From the NCBI GenBank assembly GCA_036768485.1, contig JAVLUZ010000081.1, forward strand, positions 124,001 through 188,000: a stretch of DNA of 64,000 bases, in the 5' to 3' direction. The notes beneath the pieces are model-generated. The model ran no database searches. It was given only the letters and a program-made list of their open reading frames with translations, and was not told where the DNA came from. Position numbers and translations under genes: made by a program. Of the stretch, positions 1 to 8,085 are shown one piece after another; within the stretch, counting starts at the first letter, position 1; every line of letters begins with the position of its first letter. This DNA comes from Mermis nigrescens. Its lineage: Eukaryota > Nematoda > Enoplea > Mermithida > Mermithidae.

Positions 1-283
1 ACTAAAAGATTTTGAACCCTTAAATACTAAATTTTGACGCTTTTGAAACATTTTAAGCAAATGACGAAGTGCGAACGACCTTAGACTCTTATTACAACAG
101 AAATCTTCTCAAAGAACTTTTGAATATTAAAACTTCTTCTTTTATTTCTCCGAAACTGTGTCACGGCAAAATCTGAGGCAGCTGAAGGAAAATTAAGGTA
201 AACAACAAAAATTGGACGCATATTTTTCTGTTTTTATGAAAAGCGATTGAAGCGAAAGAGTTCTAAAGAAGAATTATAGTCGG
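1..283. other. No gene seen
   Basis: AT-rich sequence without a convincing reading frame, RNA gene or recognisable repeat end. It leads up to MITE A1. Confidence 0.5.
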
Positions 284-452
284 CAGGCACGTATCTCTGG
301 GGGAGATGCGGGTTTGGACCCCCAAATTCAGAAAAATTGAAAAAAATAGGACTTTTTCAACCTTATTTTGTGCTATTTTTGGCCCTTTTTGAGCTTAGTC
401 ACCCTAAAAATGGTGTTGATCCCCCAAAATAGGACGGCCAGCTACGTGCCCG
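284..452. mobile_element. MITE family A, copy A1
   Basis: Short non-autonomous DNA element with inverted ends: left end CAGGCACGTATC, right end reading GGGCACGTAGC on the other strand. The interior has runs of C and G near both ends and the phrase TTTTGTGCTATTTTTGGC shared with copies near 2.0 and 15.6 kb. I found no clean target-site duplication here; the 15.6-kb copy has a perfect 8-bp one, which places the family with hAT-type MITEs. Confidence 0.7.
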
Positions 453-570
453 ACCTTAAGCCCAGAATTTCCGAGCGCTTTCAAAATAAATTATTTATCT
501 TATTAAAATTAATTCTTCTCCAATTAATGAAGTTCGCTAAGAGACGCTCAAATATACCATTATTCATATT

Positions 571-772
571 CAGTGGCGGATCCAGGATTTTCCTAAGGTG
601 GAAGGGGGGCGGTAGCCCTAAGGGAGGGGCGGAACCCTAACTTGGGCTGAAAAATTAGCCGTTTTAACCCGAAAATCGCTATAAATTGCTCAAAAATACT
701 TAATTTTGCGCTTTATTTTGGATCAAAGGGAGGGGGCGGCCGCCCACCCCGCCCCCGCTAAATCCGCCCCTG
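571..772. mobile_element. MITE family I, copy I1
   Basis: Begins CAGTGGCGGATCCAGG and ends AAATCCGCCCCTG, so the ends form inverted repeats. The interior shares text with copies at 19.2, 42.0 and 55.9 kb, including the GC-rich stretch GGGGGCGGCCGCC near one end. Flanks do not give a convincing duplication at this copy. No coding capacity. Confidence 0.7.
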
Positions 773-1153
773 TTTTTATCCGTCCACAAGTATTTGTTGA
801 TATTTGACTCCAAAATTTTAGTTTCCAATTCAAATTCAGAAGGACAGCTACGTTTAAGAGGCGGGATGAGCCCGAACTTTAACACTATTGGGCAGACGGA
901 TAGTTAAAAGCGCCGCAAGCAGCACCTTCTCTACAAAATTTTAGGAAACTGCAAAATCGTTAATTATTAGGCGATAGAAAAATCTTCAGGGGAGGGTTGA
1001 AAACTTTCCGGGGTGAAACCCTACTATTCCCTCAGATTATGCGCGATGGTAAGTCAATAAGCCGCTTATTGATTTGAATTTCGACCGTACGCTTTCAAGG
1101 AACAATACTAATTTCACAATATGTTGAAACGTGCTGAGCAACGTAAACACATT
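773..1153. other. Unassigned intergenic sequence
   Basis: No gene or repeat end recognised. It contains a short C/G-run segment (about 985-1030) of the kind seen in the MITEs of this window, possibly a degraded fragment. Confidence 0.4.
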
Positions 1154-1614
1154 CAATACAGTAGTCGCCATGGAAGTTGACGCACCATTATTGTAAGATT
1201 AATGTTAGATAATGCGTCGCGAGCGCCGCATTTTGTCCATTATTATGTATCGAAGTTGTTTTTTATTATAGGATATTATTCTCTAACATGCCCTTAAAGC
1301 AACAACGCAGATGGAGCAGTTTAGCTATTAATAGCATCAAGAAAACGAAGCGCGCACGTGAATGGCTTCGAAAGCGCACGTGAAGCCATTGGATCCAACG
1401 CCATTCACGTGCGCGCTACGTTTTTTTGATGCTATTAATAGCTAAACTGCTCTGTCTGCGTCGCCGCATTGACGGCATCTTAGAGTATAATGTCATATAA
1501 TAGAAAAGACAGGTTGATACATAAATAAAGGACAAAACGCGGTGCTCGCAATGCATTATCTAACATTAATCTAACAATAATGGTGCGTCGACTTTCATGG
1601 CGAGCACTGTATTG
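1154..1614. mobile_element. Foldback element with ~220-bp arms
   Basis: The sequence from CAATACAGTAGTCGCC at the left end recurs as an inverted copy up to the right end, which reads CAATACAGTGCTCGCC on the other strand. The arms pair along almost their whole length around a loop of about 30 bp near 1366-1394. The inner arm includes the ~20-bp phrase GTTTAGCTATTAATAGCATC and its complement. No coding content and no clear target-site duplication. A transcript would fold into one long hairpin. Confidence 0.75.
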
Positions 1615-2023
1615 GACGATCGCGATCAGTTTTCCAAACAACAGATTGAAAAATGTAGCTGAACATACAATACGTAACACATTTAAAATAGCAAACCTTT
1701 GAGATCCAAAAATATGACCGGTATATGCCGCTCCATGCCTTCGGGCGGATTCCTCGAATTAAAAAAACAGAACGGATTATTTATTATTATGTAGTATCAT
1801 AATCAGTAACATTAACAAAGTAATGAATGGAATTTAATATCACAGTACGCACATATACATTGTACATGTTTGTGCGAGCAAAAGTCAGAGATTCTTTGGA
1901 TGACTTTGAAAACCAAATTACGGCCCGAATTGTAAGTTATTATAAGCTTATAAAGTAGATGATGTAGTAACAGCGGAAGGCATAATCGTACCGTGCGTAT
2001 AAATAGCATCTCAGGATAACTGA
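1615..2023. other. Unassigned intergenic sequence
   Basis: AT-rich; no reading frame, RNA gene or repeat boundary that I can support. Confidence 0.4.
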
Positions 2024-2186
2024 CAGGCACGTACCACTGGGGGATTGGGGGTCCGGACCTCCCCGATTAATTCAGAAAAATCGAAAACTTTTTAAATGCT
2101 ATTTTGTGCTATTTTTGGCCCTTTTTGGGCTTAGTTCCCAAAATTAGTGTTGGTCCCCCAAAATAGGACGGCCAGCTACGTGTCTG
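2024..2186. mobile_element. MITE family A, copy A2
   Basis: Inverted ends CAGGCACGTACC and (other strand) CAGACACGTAGCTGG. The interior matches A1 and A3. Flanking 8-mers ATAACTGA and ATTACAGA agree at six of eight positions, consistent with an old target-site duplication. Confidence 0.7.
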
Positions 2187-2486
2187 ATTACAGATGGGGG
2201 CGGCGAGTTCTGGACTATTTTTTGATGATCAGGTGAATACCTCTGATTAAAATTTGCAATAAAAAAACACCCGAGAAGTCTAAGAAAGGCAAATTATTGG
2301 GCTTAATTCGGGAGGGCGGTAAGTCATCTTCAAGGGGATGGAGCGTGTAGACGCGATCCACCTTGGCATTAGCCAAAAACTTCCAGTCCGTCCAAATATG
2401 GGCTCTCGAAGGATGGTTTGTCCGCTAGTTGGACTGAAAATAGGTTTAAAAAGACAATTTTGCTTCACTTCCCATAGTCCCTTACA
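2187..2486 (-). other. Coding-like minus-strand stretch, unassigned
   Basis: Between about 2270 and 2440 one minus-strand frame runs without a stop and uses many GC-ending codons, unlike the surrounding DNA. It contains the phrases HIWTDWKFLANAK and RVYTLHPLEDDLPP. A stop lies just upstream, close to a TTTTCAG that could be a splice acceptor. I do not recognise the protein. It could be a lone exon, a pseudogene piece or chance. Confidence 0.25.
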
Positions 2487-2563
2487 GTGGCGGATCTAGG
2501 ATTTTTCTATGGGGGGAAGGCAGTATCCCAACTATTCCAAAAACAGTCAAAAATAGATCACTT
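2487..2563. mobile_element. Truncated MITE family I copy abutting the Polinton
   Basis: Starts CAGTGGCGGATCTAGG and follows copy I5 (55.9 kb) through a segment reading CAAAAACAGTCAAAAATAG, then stops abruptly where penton-gene sequence begins. Its right end is missing. The break therefore joins the interior of a MITE to the interior of a Polinton gene, which points to a deletion or rearrangement rather than a simple insertion. Confidence 0.65.
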
Positions 2564-2691
2564 ACTTCTGCTAGACCAACTTCCCACTCGCCTGTTAAAT
2601 TGATTTGACGAGGTAGTTTAGTCACAAAACTAGATGCTGTATTAAGTGGATCCGAATTGCTCGGTAATATAATATAAAATTGTTTTGCCAT
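2564..2691 (-). pseudogene. Polinton minor capsid (penton) protein, N-terminal fragment
   Basis: The first ~43 residues match the start of Polinton penton-type proteins: a short hydrophobic opening with LPSNSD, followed by LTGEWEVGLAEV, the usual beginning of the first jelly-roll strands. Complete proteins are several hundred residues long. Here the reading frame runs into MITE I sequence at about 2563 and the rest of the gene is lost. The ATG at 2689-2691 follows a TATAAATA-type motif by about 30 nt. The fragment cannot give a functional capsomer. Confidence 0.8.
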
Positions 2692-2720
2692 TTTTCAATT
2701 TTTGATTATTACAATACGTT

Positions 2721-2737
2721 CTATTATTTATAAATTT
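2721..2737 (-). promoter_or_regulatory. Promoter-like motif upstream of penton fragment
   Basis: On the minus strand it reads TTTATAAATAATAG, a variant of the motif found before six other Polinton genes, about 30 nt from the ATG at 2691. Confidence 0.5.
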
Positions 2738-3139
2738 TTGAAATTTTCATAAATTTCTGATACATAGACAGTACAATGTTCTTGAATGATATGCCTTTGG
2801 CGCGCCATACTAAAAAATATATACACATATGGCCACAGCTAGTCATGAGATATGTTTGAATCTGTACATTATTATACGTATACGTTCTTGAATTATCCTT
2901 TACATATTGTTTGAGCTCAGTCGGTTCATAACCATAACTATCAAAGTAATCACAGTGCCCATCAATGTCAAAATACAATGCAACCCAGTGGGAGCCTGGC
3001 TTGTTGCTAGTATCTAGGTTTACTATTAAAGCGGTGGGATATTTTGTTATCGGTGGAACAAGATCTAGAGGAAAAACTCCAAAAAATCTATTCTTTAAGT
3101 AAAACTTCAAAATGTTTAACACTTCTATAGTATTTATGT
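2724..3139 (-). pseudogene. Polinton adenain-like cysteine protease, start codon lost
   Basis: Predicted maturation protease that would cut virion proteins during assembly. In the 132-residue frame counted from the GTG at 3122, the catalytic His sits in GSHWVALYFD (about 45), an acidic partner in DSYGYEP (about 61), a Gln near 87-89 and the Cys in TSCGHMC (about 96). Order and spacing fit the C5/adenain family. The frame is open only back to a stop near 3143 and has no ATG. An ATA at about 3135-3137, where homologues would be expected to start, suggests a lost initiator. The gene overlaps the end of the capsid gene and lies just upstream of the penton fragment. Confidence 0.85.
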
Positions 3140-3140
3140 C

Positions 3141-4440
3141 TTAAGCGTTATAATCATAAAAAGTGTTACGATTTTTATCGATTAAGATTAAATTGTCAAA
3201 TTCAGCATAAACAATAATTTCCACTCCTGTATCGGGTAAATTACCTTCAAATCTTACATAAATACTAGTTGTCCCTTCTCGGACTAAATCCCAATGCCCG
3301 CTATCGTCTTCGTCTGGAGTAAGATCAAAAACAAAAAAAACAATGACTCGTTCTAAAATCTTCCCTGCTAATAAAATTACTTCTGTTATCTTTTCCAATA
3401 TCCAGTGCTTCATACATATTATTAAAAACTTGTAGATATTTATCATTTTTGAAAGAAATATTGAATGGCTGGGTGGGGAATGTTTGTCCACCACAAGTCA
3501 ATCTGATTTCATTAATACCAAAAGGCTTGAAATTGAAGGGTGATTTAGAGAGTATGCCTCTATAGGCGCTACCCTCAACACATGCAAAAACTATACGTCG
3601 AGGAAGTTGTCCTGTGAATAGTGTATAATTAGGTGTTTCTCTGGATGGATTTGAAATGTGTAGGTTCGTCATTGATATCCGTCGTATAGGATACTTTGCC
3701 GTGTAGGACAATAAGGTTTGCTCTAGAGCTAAATTTAAGCTATCAAAAACTTCTACTTTGCGTATGAAAAACTTCATTTGTAAGATTTCTAGCTCTAAAT
3801 TAACATCCTCAAAGCATTGTAGAACAAAGTTATTACTGTTTCTATGTAATTGTAGCCTTAGATCAGTAAAATTCAACAAATATCTGTCCTGGAGAAAAAA
3901 ATCAATGTGAAGAGGAGCCGAAACTTCCACAATTTTATCATTTTTGAAATATGTCACTCTCTCTTTAAACCCCTCATTGTCTTTAGTATCAACATTTTTT
4001 CCATGTTCGCGAAAATATAAAGCTGACTGTACATGAGACTTTTTTGCATTAAACCCATAATTTAATTCTGTTTCAAAATATGCCCTATATGCGTATTTAT
4101 CAGAACTGTCAAAAACTAATTGCCCGCCCAAAAAACACTTTACTTGTCTAAAGAACGTTTTTCCAATCAAATTGATAGGTGCATAGTCGGGTACTGCTGC
4201 CGCTGCCACCACAACTGGTTGTTTAATCCTAAAAGTCATATAAATGTAATTTTTATTCAATTGTAAGTAATGTGGATCGGCTGGTATTCAAAATTCATAT
4301 GGTCCCTCATTTGTGATCGGATGCATTGGTTGAATTTCATCCCAAAATCCCCGTTTTATAACAACCTGAGTTGGGGGAACTGTAAAAAGATCCAACTCAG
4401 TTTTAGTACTCGGAATTGATTTGGCGTCTATAAGAGCCAT
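3141..4440 (-). pseudogene. Polinton major capsid protein, one in-frame stop and one frameshift
   Basis: Double jelly-roll hexon of the Polinton virion, of the family often listed as F54H12.2-like. Visible landmarks include TELDLFTVPPTQ near residue 15-25, RAYFETELNYG, YPIRRI, and near the C-terminus FDLTPDEDD and VIVYAEFDNLILIDKNRN. Start ATG 4438-4440, total about 430 codons, the usual family length. Codon 51 is TGA (4288-4290). A run of eight A on the plus strand (3333-3340) shifts the frame just before the FDLTP segment. Both breaks interrupt conserved sequence. The terminal TAA at 3141-3143 overlaps the protease frame. A promoter-like motif lies 37 nt upstream of the ATG. Confidence 0.9.
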
Positions 4441-4476
4441 GTTTTGTCATTAACCTTGTAAATGAATCGTTTGTAT

Positions 4477-4490
4477 TCATATTTATAGAC
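4477..4490 (-). promoter_or_regulatory. Promoter-like motif of the capsid gene
   Basis: Minus strand reads GTCTATAAATATGA, identical over 14 nt to the motif at 6512-6525 on the other strand. It ends 37 nt before the capsid ATG at 4440. Confidence 0.65.
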
Positions 4491-4491
4491 T

Positions 4492-4851
4492 TTAGCCGAC
4501 TACCCAAACCCTCGCCAGATTGTTGTTGTAGAGCTTTAGAGGCTTCATCGAAAAGTTGCGATGCTTCTCGTTTTGAATGTTCCTTAGTTGACTGAAAAGC
4601 GGTTTCCCTTGGGCAACATCCGTTGCAATATTTGCCCCTGCAACTAGGGCGTGTTTTCCAACATTTCTCCCTGTAGATTTCAAAACTGGAACAGCCATTC
4701 TAAACAAAGACCGGAAAAAACTGCCTAAGCCACCACCTCGTTGGTATGGAGTCCCTCGAAATCCTTCCAGTCCATAGCCTGTTTGGGCGGCCTGCCCACT
4801 ATAGTACTCTAACCACAGATTAAAATCGTCCGGATTGAATTTAACATGCAT
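4492..4851 (-). CDS. Polinton small virion-type protein with Gly-rich motif
   Basis: A 119-residue protein, intact. The N-terminal third is acidic and aromatic (NLWLEYYSG). Then comes YQRGGGLGSFFRSLFR (about 37-52), followed by a basic/alanine-rich region. The GGGLGSFF type motif recurs in the small protein encoded next to the capsid gene of many Polintons and looks like a substrate site for the viral protease followed by an amphipathic stretch. By analogy with adenovirus minor core or membrane-active proteins it may act in assembly or entry; that is inference. It sits between the broken 5464-4871 gene and the capsid gene. Confidence 0.65.
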   Translation of the reverse strand: MHVKFNPDDFNLWLEYYSGQAAQTGYGLEGFRGTPYQRGGGLGSFFRSLFRMAVPVLKSTGRNVGKHALVAGANIATDVAQGKPLFSQLRNIQNEKHRNFSMKPLKLYNNNLARVWVVG

Positions 4852-4870
4852 TCTAATAATTCTTCTTATT

Positions 4871-5464
4871 TTATAATGTATTAATTAATATTAATAGACT
4901 TTCATCCCATTTGAAATTTGCATCAGTCCGTGCTGTTGCAAAAGAGTGTCTAAGTTTTTTATTGCCAACGTTTTTAAGAGGTATATTGGAACGATCAAGT
5001 ATGACTGACAACTCTTTTGTACCTGGAAGTCCACTAATTCTTTGGTCTCGAGAAAACTGATGCACCAAATCAACAACATTAGAGCCATAAATCTTTTGTC
5101 CGTTAATTACCAGTTCACCATTGGACTCTATTTCAATATTAGGATTTCTGCGCATATCATTTAGAAATCATTCTGCAACTTGCAAATGCGTTTTAGGAAT
5201 ATCTGCCAATATTTCGTCATCACTGACTCCCTCGCCTGTATTTTCTACTATATTCAATTCATAAGGTTGCCGTCTCTTCTCTTGTAATCTACTAAATGTC
5301 TGTAAAACTTGATTATATTTGACTAATTTTATTTCACTTGGTATATTTTTGCACTTGAGAATCTTTTCCATTTCATTGTTCAGTGAATTAAACACTGCGT
5401 CTATTGGCTTAGAACGCTCAGTTATATCAGCTGGGATGAGAATCGTTTTTTCAGTATGCTTCAT
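4871..5464 (-). pseudogene. Polinton accessory virion-type protein split by TGA
   Basis: One frame of about 197 codons is interrupted by a single in-frame TGA at 5168-5170. The N-terminal half (98 residues) starts MKHTEKTILIP and is rich in charged residues. The C-terminal half contains ELVINGQKIYGSNVVDLVHQ, a segment recurring in Polinton proteins as a linker-like block before a small globular end. The role is not established; neighbours suggest a structural or assembly protein. The start codon overlaps the stop of the upstream gene (ATGA), so the two were probably expressed from one transcript. Confidence 0.7.
4885..4899 (-). promoter_or_regulatory. Promoter-like motif before the 4851 gene
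   Basis: Minus strand reads GTCTATTAATATTAA, matching the GTCTATAAATATGA form at most positions, about 34 nt upstream of the ATG at 4851 and inside the 3' end of the preceding gene. Confidence 0.45.
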
Positions 5465-5811
5465 TTTTTCCCAATTATTGCATCTGCTATCAAACTACCA
5501 ACTACAGAAAGAATCGGAGTAAGTAAGAAGGGTAAAAAACCACCGTTTTGAATGATGACGTTTTTCCTTTCCTTTGTTGATGCCTTTTTATTATTACCCA
5601 AGTACCTTATTTGCTTTTGATATCGTAGTAATTTTCGAATCTCTTGATCGGAAAATGGAATATTACCCTTCAAAAAATTACGCGCACAATCACAAACACA
5701 TAAAATTTGATCCTTACTAGCCGTATTTATAATAGCATCCCTCTGAGCTTGTTTAGCTGTATTTATTAAATGTAAGCAGCCAATGTTGCGTTTGAGACGA
5801 TTTGGAGCCAT
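5461..5811 (-). CDS. Polinton small protein with C-terminal hydrophobic segment
   Basis: Intact 116-residue protein. The N-terminal two thirds is strongly basic with a cysteine pair (CVCDC, about 38-42). The last ~27 residues begin NGGFLPFLLTPILS and form a hydrophobic, possibly membrane-active helix. Proteins with this build and the GGFLP motif are common in Polintons of invertebrates, but their function is not established. ATG at 5809-5811 lies just behind the ATPase stop, and a TCTATAAATA motif sits about 30 nt upstream within the ATPase tail. Confidence 0.7.
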   Translation of the reverse strand: MAPNRLKRNIGCLHLINTAKQAQRDAIINTASKDQILCVCDCARNFLKGNIPFSDQEIRKLLRYQKQIRYLGNNKKASTKERKNVIIQNGGFLPFLLTPILSVVGSLIADAIIGKK

Positions 5812-5817
5812 TTCTTT

Positions 5818-6474
5818 TCAATTATCTCTTGCATTATTATTATTTATAGATTTTGGGATATAAACACTTGGATGGGTACTGAAAATGTCTGTTTTTAGCC
5901 TATATAGATCATTAGCATTTTGTGTCAAATCGATCAAAAGGTAACCATGGGGCTGACTAGTTGCATCAATAAAGGCTTCTAAGAAATATTTTGAATTCGA
6001 AGGATAAAGCTGTCGTGCTAAAACCTGTGCTTGCAGTTTATCACTTGGATTTTTAAGCAGCACTATATAATCTGAATTCACTCGCGAAGTTCGAAGACCA
6101 TCGAAAAATAAATTGTGAACAACATGAATAAGGCTGACATTCCAATGATGACAACCACGAGTGAAGAGCTGAATTAACTGTGGCTTGCCTTTGCTTTCTT
6201 GCATTAAATCATCCAACACCACTAACTGTGGTGTTGGACTATATTGCTTAATGCGATTAAAATCTGGAAAACCTTCTACAAATGTGACGTTTTTTACTTT
6301 TTGGTAGAGTGGTTGATTCTCTGTATAACACCACCAAATTTTTGATATTTTAGTATTTATGAGCCTTTCTCTATTTTGAATTATTTGTTGAATGAAGGAT
6401 GTCTTCCCGGACTTTATTGGTCCAGAAACTATACACGTGAAAGGATGCTCAAAAAGCATTTTTAATGATTGCAT
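5818..6474 (-). CDS. Polinton genome-packaging ATPase (FtsK/HerA type)
   Basis: A 218-residue protein with no stop or frameshift. Walker A is GPIKSGKT (residues 18-25) and Walker B is LVVLDD (84-89). A later segment with THPSVYIP closes the protein. The length matches the compact packaging ATPases of Polintons and virophages, which pump the genome into preformed capsids. ATG 6472-6474 is the first gene of the minus-strand structural cluster and faces the plus-strand ORF at 6560 across an 85-bp gap carrying promoter-like motifs for both directions. It is the best-preserved gene of the element. Confidence 0.9.
   Translation of the reverse strand: MQSLKMLFEHPFTCIVSGPIKSGKTSFIQQIIQNRERLINTKISKIWWCYTENQPLYQKVKNVTFVEGFPDFNRIKQYSPTPQLVVLDDLMQESKGKPQLIQLFTRGCHHWNVSLIHVVHNLFFDGLRTSRVNSDYIVLLKNPSDKLQAQVLARQLYPSNSKYFLEAFIDATSQPHGYLLIDLTQNANDLYRLKTDIFSTHPSVYIPKSINNNNARDN
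5837..5851 (-). promoter_or_regulatory. Promoter-like motif before the 5811 gene
   Basis: Minus strand reads TCTATAAATAATAA, inside the end of the ATPase gene and about 26-30 nt upstream of the ATG at 5811. Confidence 0.5.
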
Positions 6475-6490
6475 TTACTTTTTGTAATTT

Positions 6491-6508
6491 GTTTTAATAT
6501 TTATAAAC
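6491..6508 (-). promoter_or_regulatory. Promoter-like motif of the ATPase gene
   Basis: Minus strand reads GTTTATAAATATTAAAAC, close to the consensus seen before other Polinton genes and about 17 nt from the ATPase ATG. Confidence 0.5.
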
Positions 6509-6511
6509 TAA

Positions 6512-6525
6512 GTCTATAAATATGA
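6512..6525 (+). promoter_or_regulatory. Promoter-like motif of the zinc-ribbon ORF
   Basis: GTCTATAAATATGA, exactly the sequence found on the opposite strand before the capsid gene, ending 35 nt before the ATG at 6560. Confidence 0.65.
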
Positions 6526-6559
6526 GTAGCGTTCCCAAATATTAGGAATCCTTTCGAAG

Positions 6560-6889
6560 ATGGAGGAAGTGCATGAAATTAAGAAATATCCTTTTAGTGA
6601 TGAGGAAAGGAAGCCGTATGGCAGGTCGATTAGACCGCCAATAGCTCTTTGTGGGCGAAACTTAGAACGGCCGATGTTTCCTCTCATGATTCAATTATGT
6701 TTTTATTGTCAAAGAGCCAGTTCGGAAAAAGATTGTTTTGAAACGAATTCAGGGCGTACATATTTTACTGTACAAATGTGTCCAAGATGTATAGAATATA
6801 ACCGAGCGTCTCAGGATGCAGGAAACAGCGTTATAAGGCGATATATAGCCCAAGATTTGGAGAAAGAAAAGGAAAAATTGAATTATTAA
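6560..6889 (+). CDS. Polinton small zinc-ribbon-like protein
   Basis: A 109-residue intact ORF transcribed away from the ATPase. Two CxxC pairs (LCFYCQ near 49-53 and MCPRCIEY near 74-78) could bind one zinc ion, and the C-terminus is a charged helix rich in Glu and Lys. I do not recognise a named family. Position next to the integrase and the dedicated promoter-like motif argue that it is a genuine gene of the element, perhaps regulatory. Confidence 0.6.
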   Translation: MEEVHEIKKYPFSDEERKPYGRSIRPPIALCGRNLERPMFPLMIQLCFYCQRASSEKDCFETNSGRTYFTVQMCPRCIEYNRASQDAGNSVIRRYIAQDLEKEKEKLNY

Positions 6890-6967
6890 GTATTATTTAT
6901 GATTAAAAATTGAAAAAAAAACAAAAAAATAATAAAAATATAAAACCAAAAAAATCCTGCTCATTCA

Positions 6968-6980
6968 TCTATAAGTATTG
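6968..6980 (+). promoter_or_regulatory. Promoter-like motif of the integrase gene
   Basis: TCTATAAGTATTG, a variant of the shared motif, 28 nt before the integrase ATG at 7008. Confidence 0.45.
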
Positions 6981-7007
6981 TCAATCCATTAATTTAATAT
7001 AACCAAA

Positions 7008-8062
7008 ATGGATAGAACATTGAAAAACTTGTATTATAATAGCAAGACTGGTTATTCTGGGGCAAATCAGTTATACAAAAGAAGCAAAAAAGTGTAACCG
7101 AATTTAAAACTTTTGCAAGTGAAAGCATGGCTGGCTAAGCAGCCCACATATACATTACATAAACCAGCCAAAAAGCATTTCACACACAATAAAGTTCTAG
7201 TAAGTGGTATCGATGAGCAATGGCAGGCTGATCTTGTTGATTTGCAGTCATTGAGCAAATTCAATGGTGGGTATAAATTTTTACTAAATTGTATCGATTC
7301 GTTTTCAAAATACGCATGGTCTTTGCCACTCAGAAGCAAAACTTCAAAAGCGGTTCTAGAAGCATTCCAGGAAATTTTTAGAACTAATCGAATGCCATAT
7401 AAATTGCAGACAGATGCAGGAAAAGAATTTATCAACAAAGAAGTTCAAAATTTTCTAAAAACTCAGGATATCCACTTTTTCACAACCAAAAGTGAACTAA
7501 AAGCTAGTGTTGTAGAACGTTTTAACCGCACTCTAAAGGAAAAAATGTGGAGATATTTTACAGCCAAAAATACATATAGGTACATTGACGTTTTGGGTGA
7601 TTTGTTGGAAAATTATAATAATTCGTACCATCGAACTATAGGGACATTTCCGGCAAATGTGGATGAAGAAAATGAGCAGGAAATTCTGAATAAAGTATTT
7701 TGAACCATTAGACAACCTATTATATTTAAATTTGATGTTGGAGATAACGTACGAATAAGTAAAGTAAAACGCGCATTTGAAAAAGGCTTTTGGCCTAATT
7801 GGACAGAAGAGTGGTTCACAATTAAAGAAAAATATGCAAGAACACCGCCTGTTACACTCTGCAAGATCAAATGGGTGAGACATTGGAGGATGTCTTTTAT
7901 GAGCCGGAACTTCAAAAAATCCATGTAAAGAAAGGTGAGCTTTTGATTGTTGATAAAATTCTAAATACGCGTAGGAGGAATAATAAGACCGAATATCTGG
8001 TCCACTGGAGGGGGTACCCATCAAAATTTGACTCATGGGTTTCCACGGTAGTCAAACTGTAA
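7008..8062 (+). pseudogene. Polinton integrase with chromodomain, broken
   Basis: Retroviral-type DDE integrase. After an N-terminal region starting at ATG 7008, the catalytic core has Asp in WQADLVD, Asp in QTDAGKEF and Glu in VVERFNRTLKEK, followed by an SH3-like region with GDNVRISKVKRAFEKGFWPNW. The C-terminal chromodomain ends with EYLVHWRGYP and a WxSTV-type tail. Three lesions interrupt it: TAA at 7095-7097, TGA at 7701-7703, and a frameshift near 7847-7855 after which the frame continues to 8062. Enzyme activity is therefore not expected. The chromodomain would have directed integration to marked chromatin. Confidence 0.92.
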
Positions 8063-8085
8063 ATACTTTTGTTTTTTTTTTGTTG

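Noticed and set aside
3141..7703. TGA recoding as an explanation for split Polinton genes
   Set aside because: One break is TAA, two are frameshifts, and intact neighbouring genes end in TGA at the expected length. Ordinary decay explains the pattern better.
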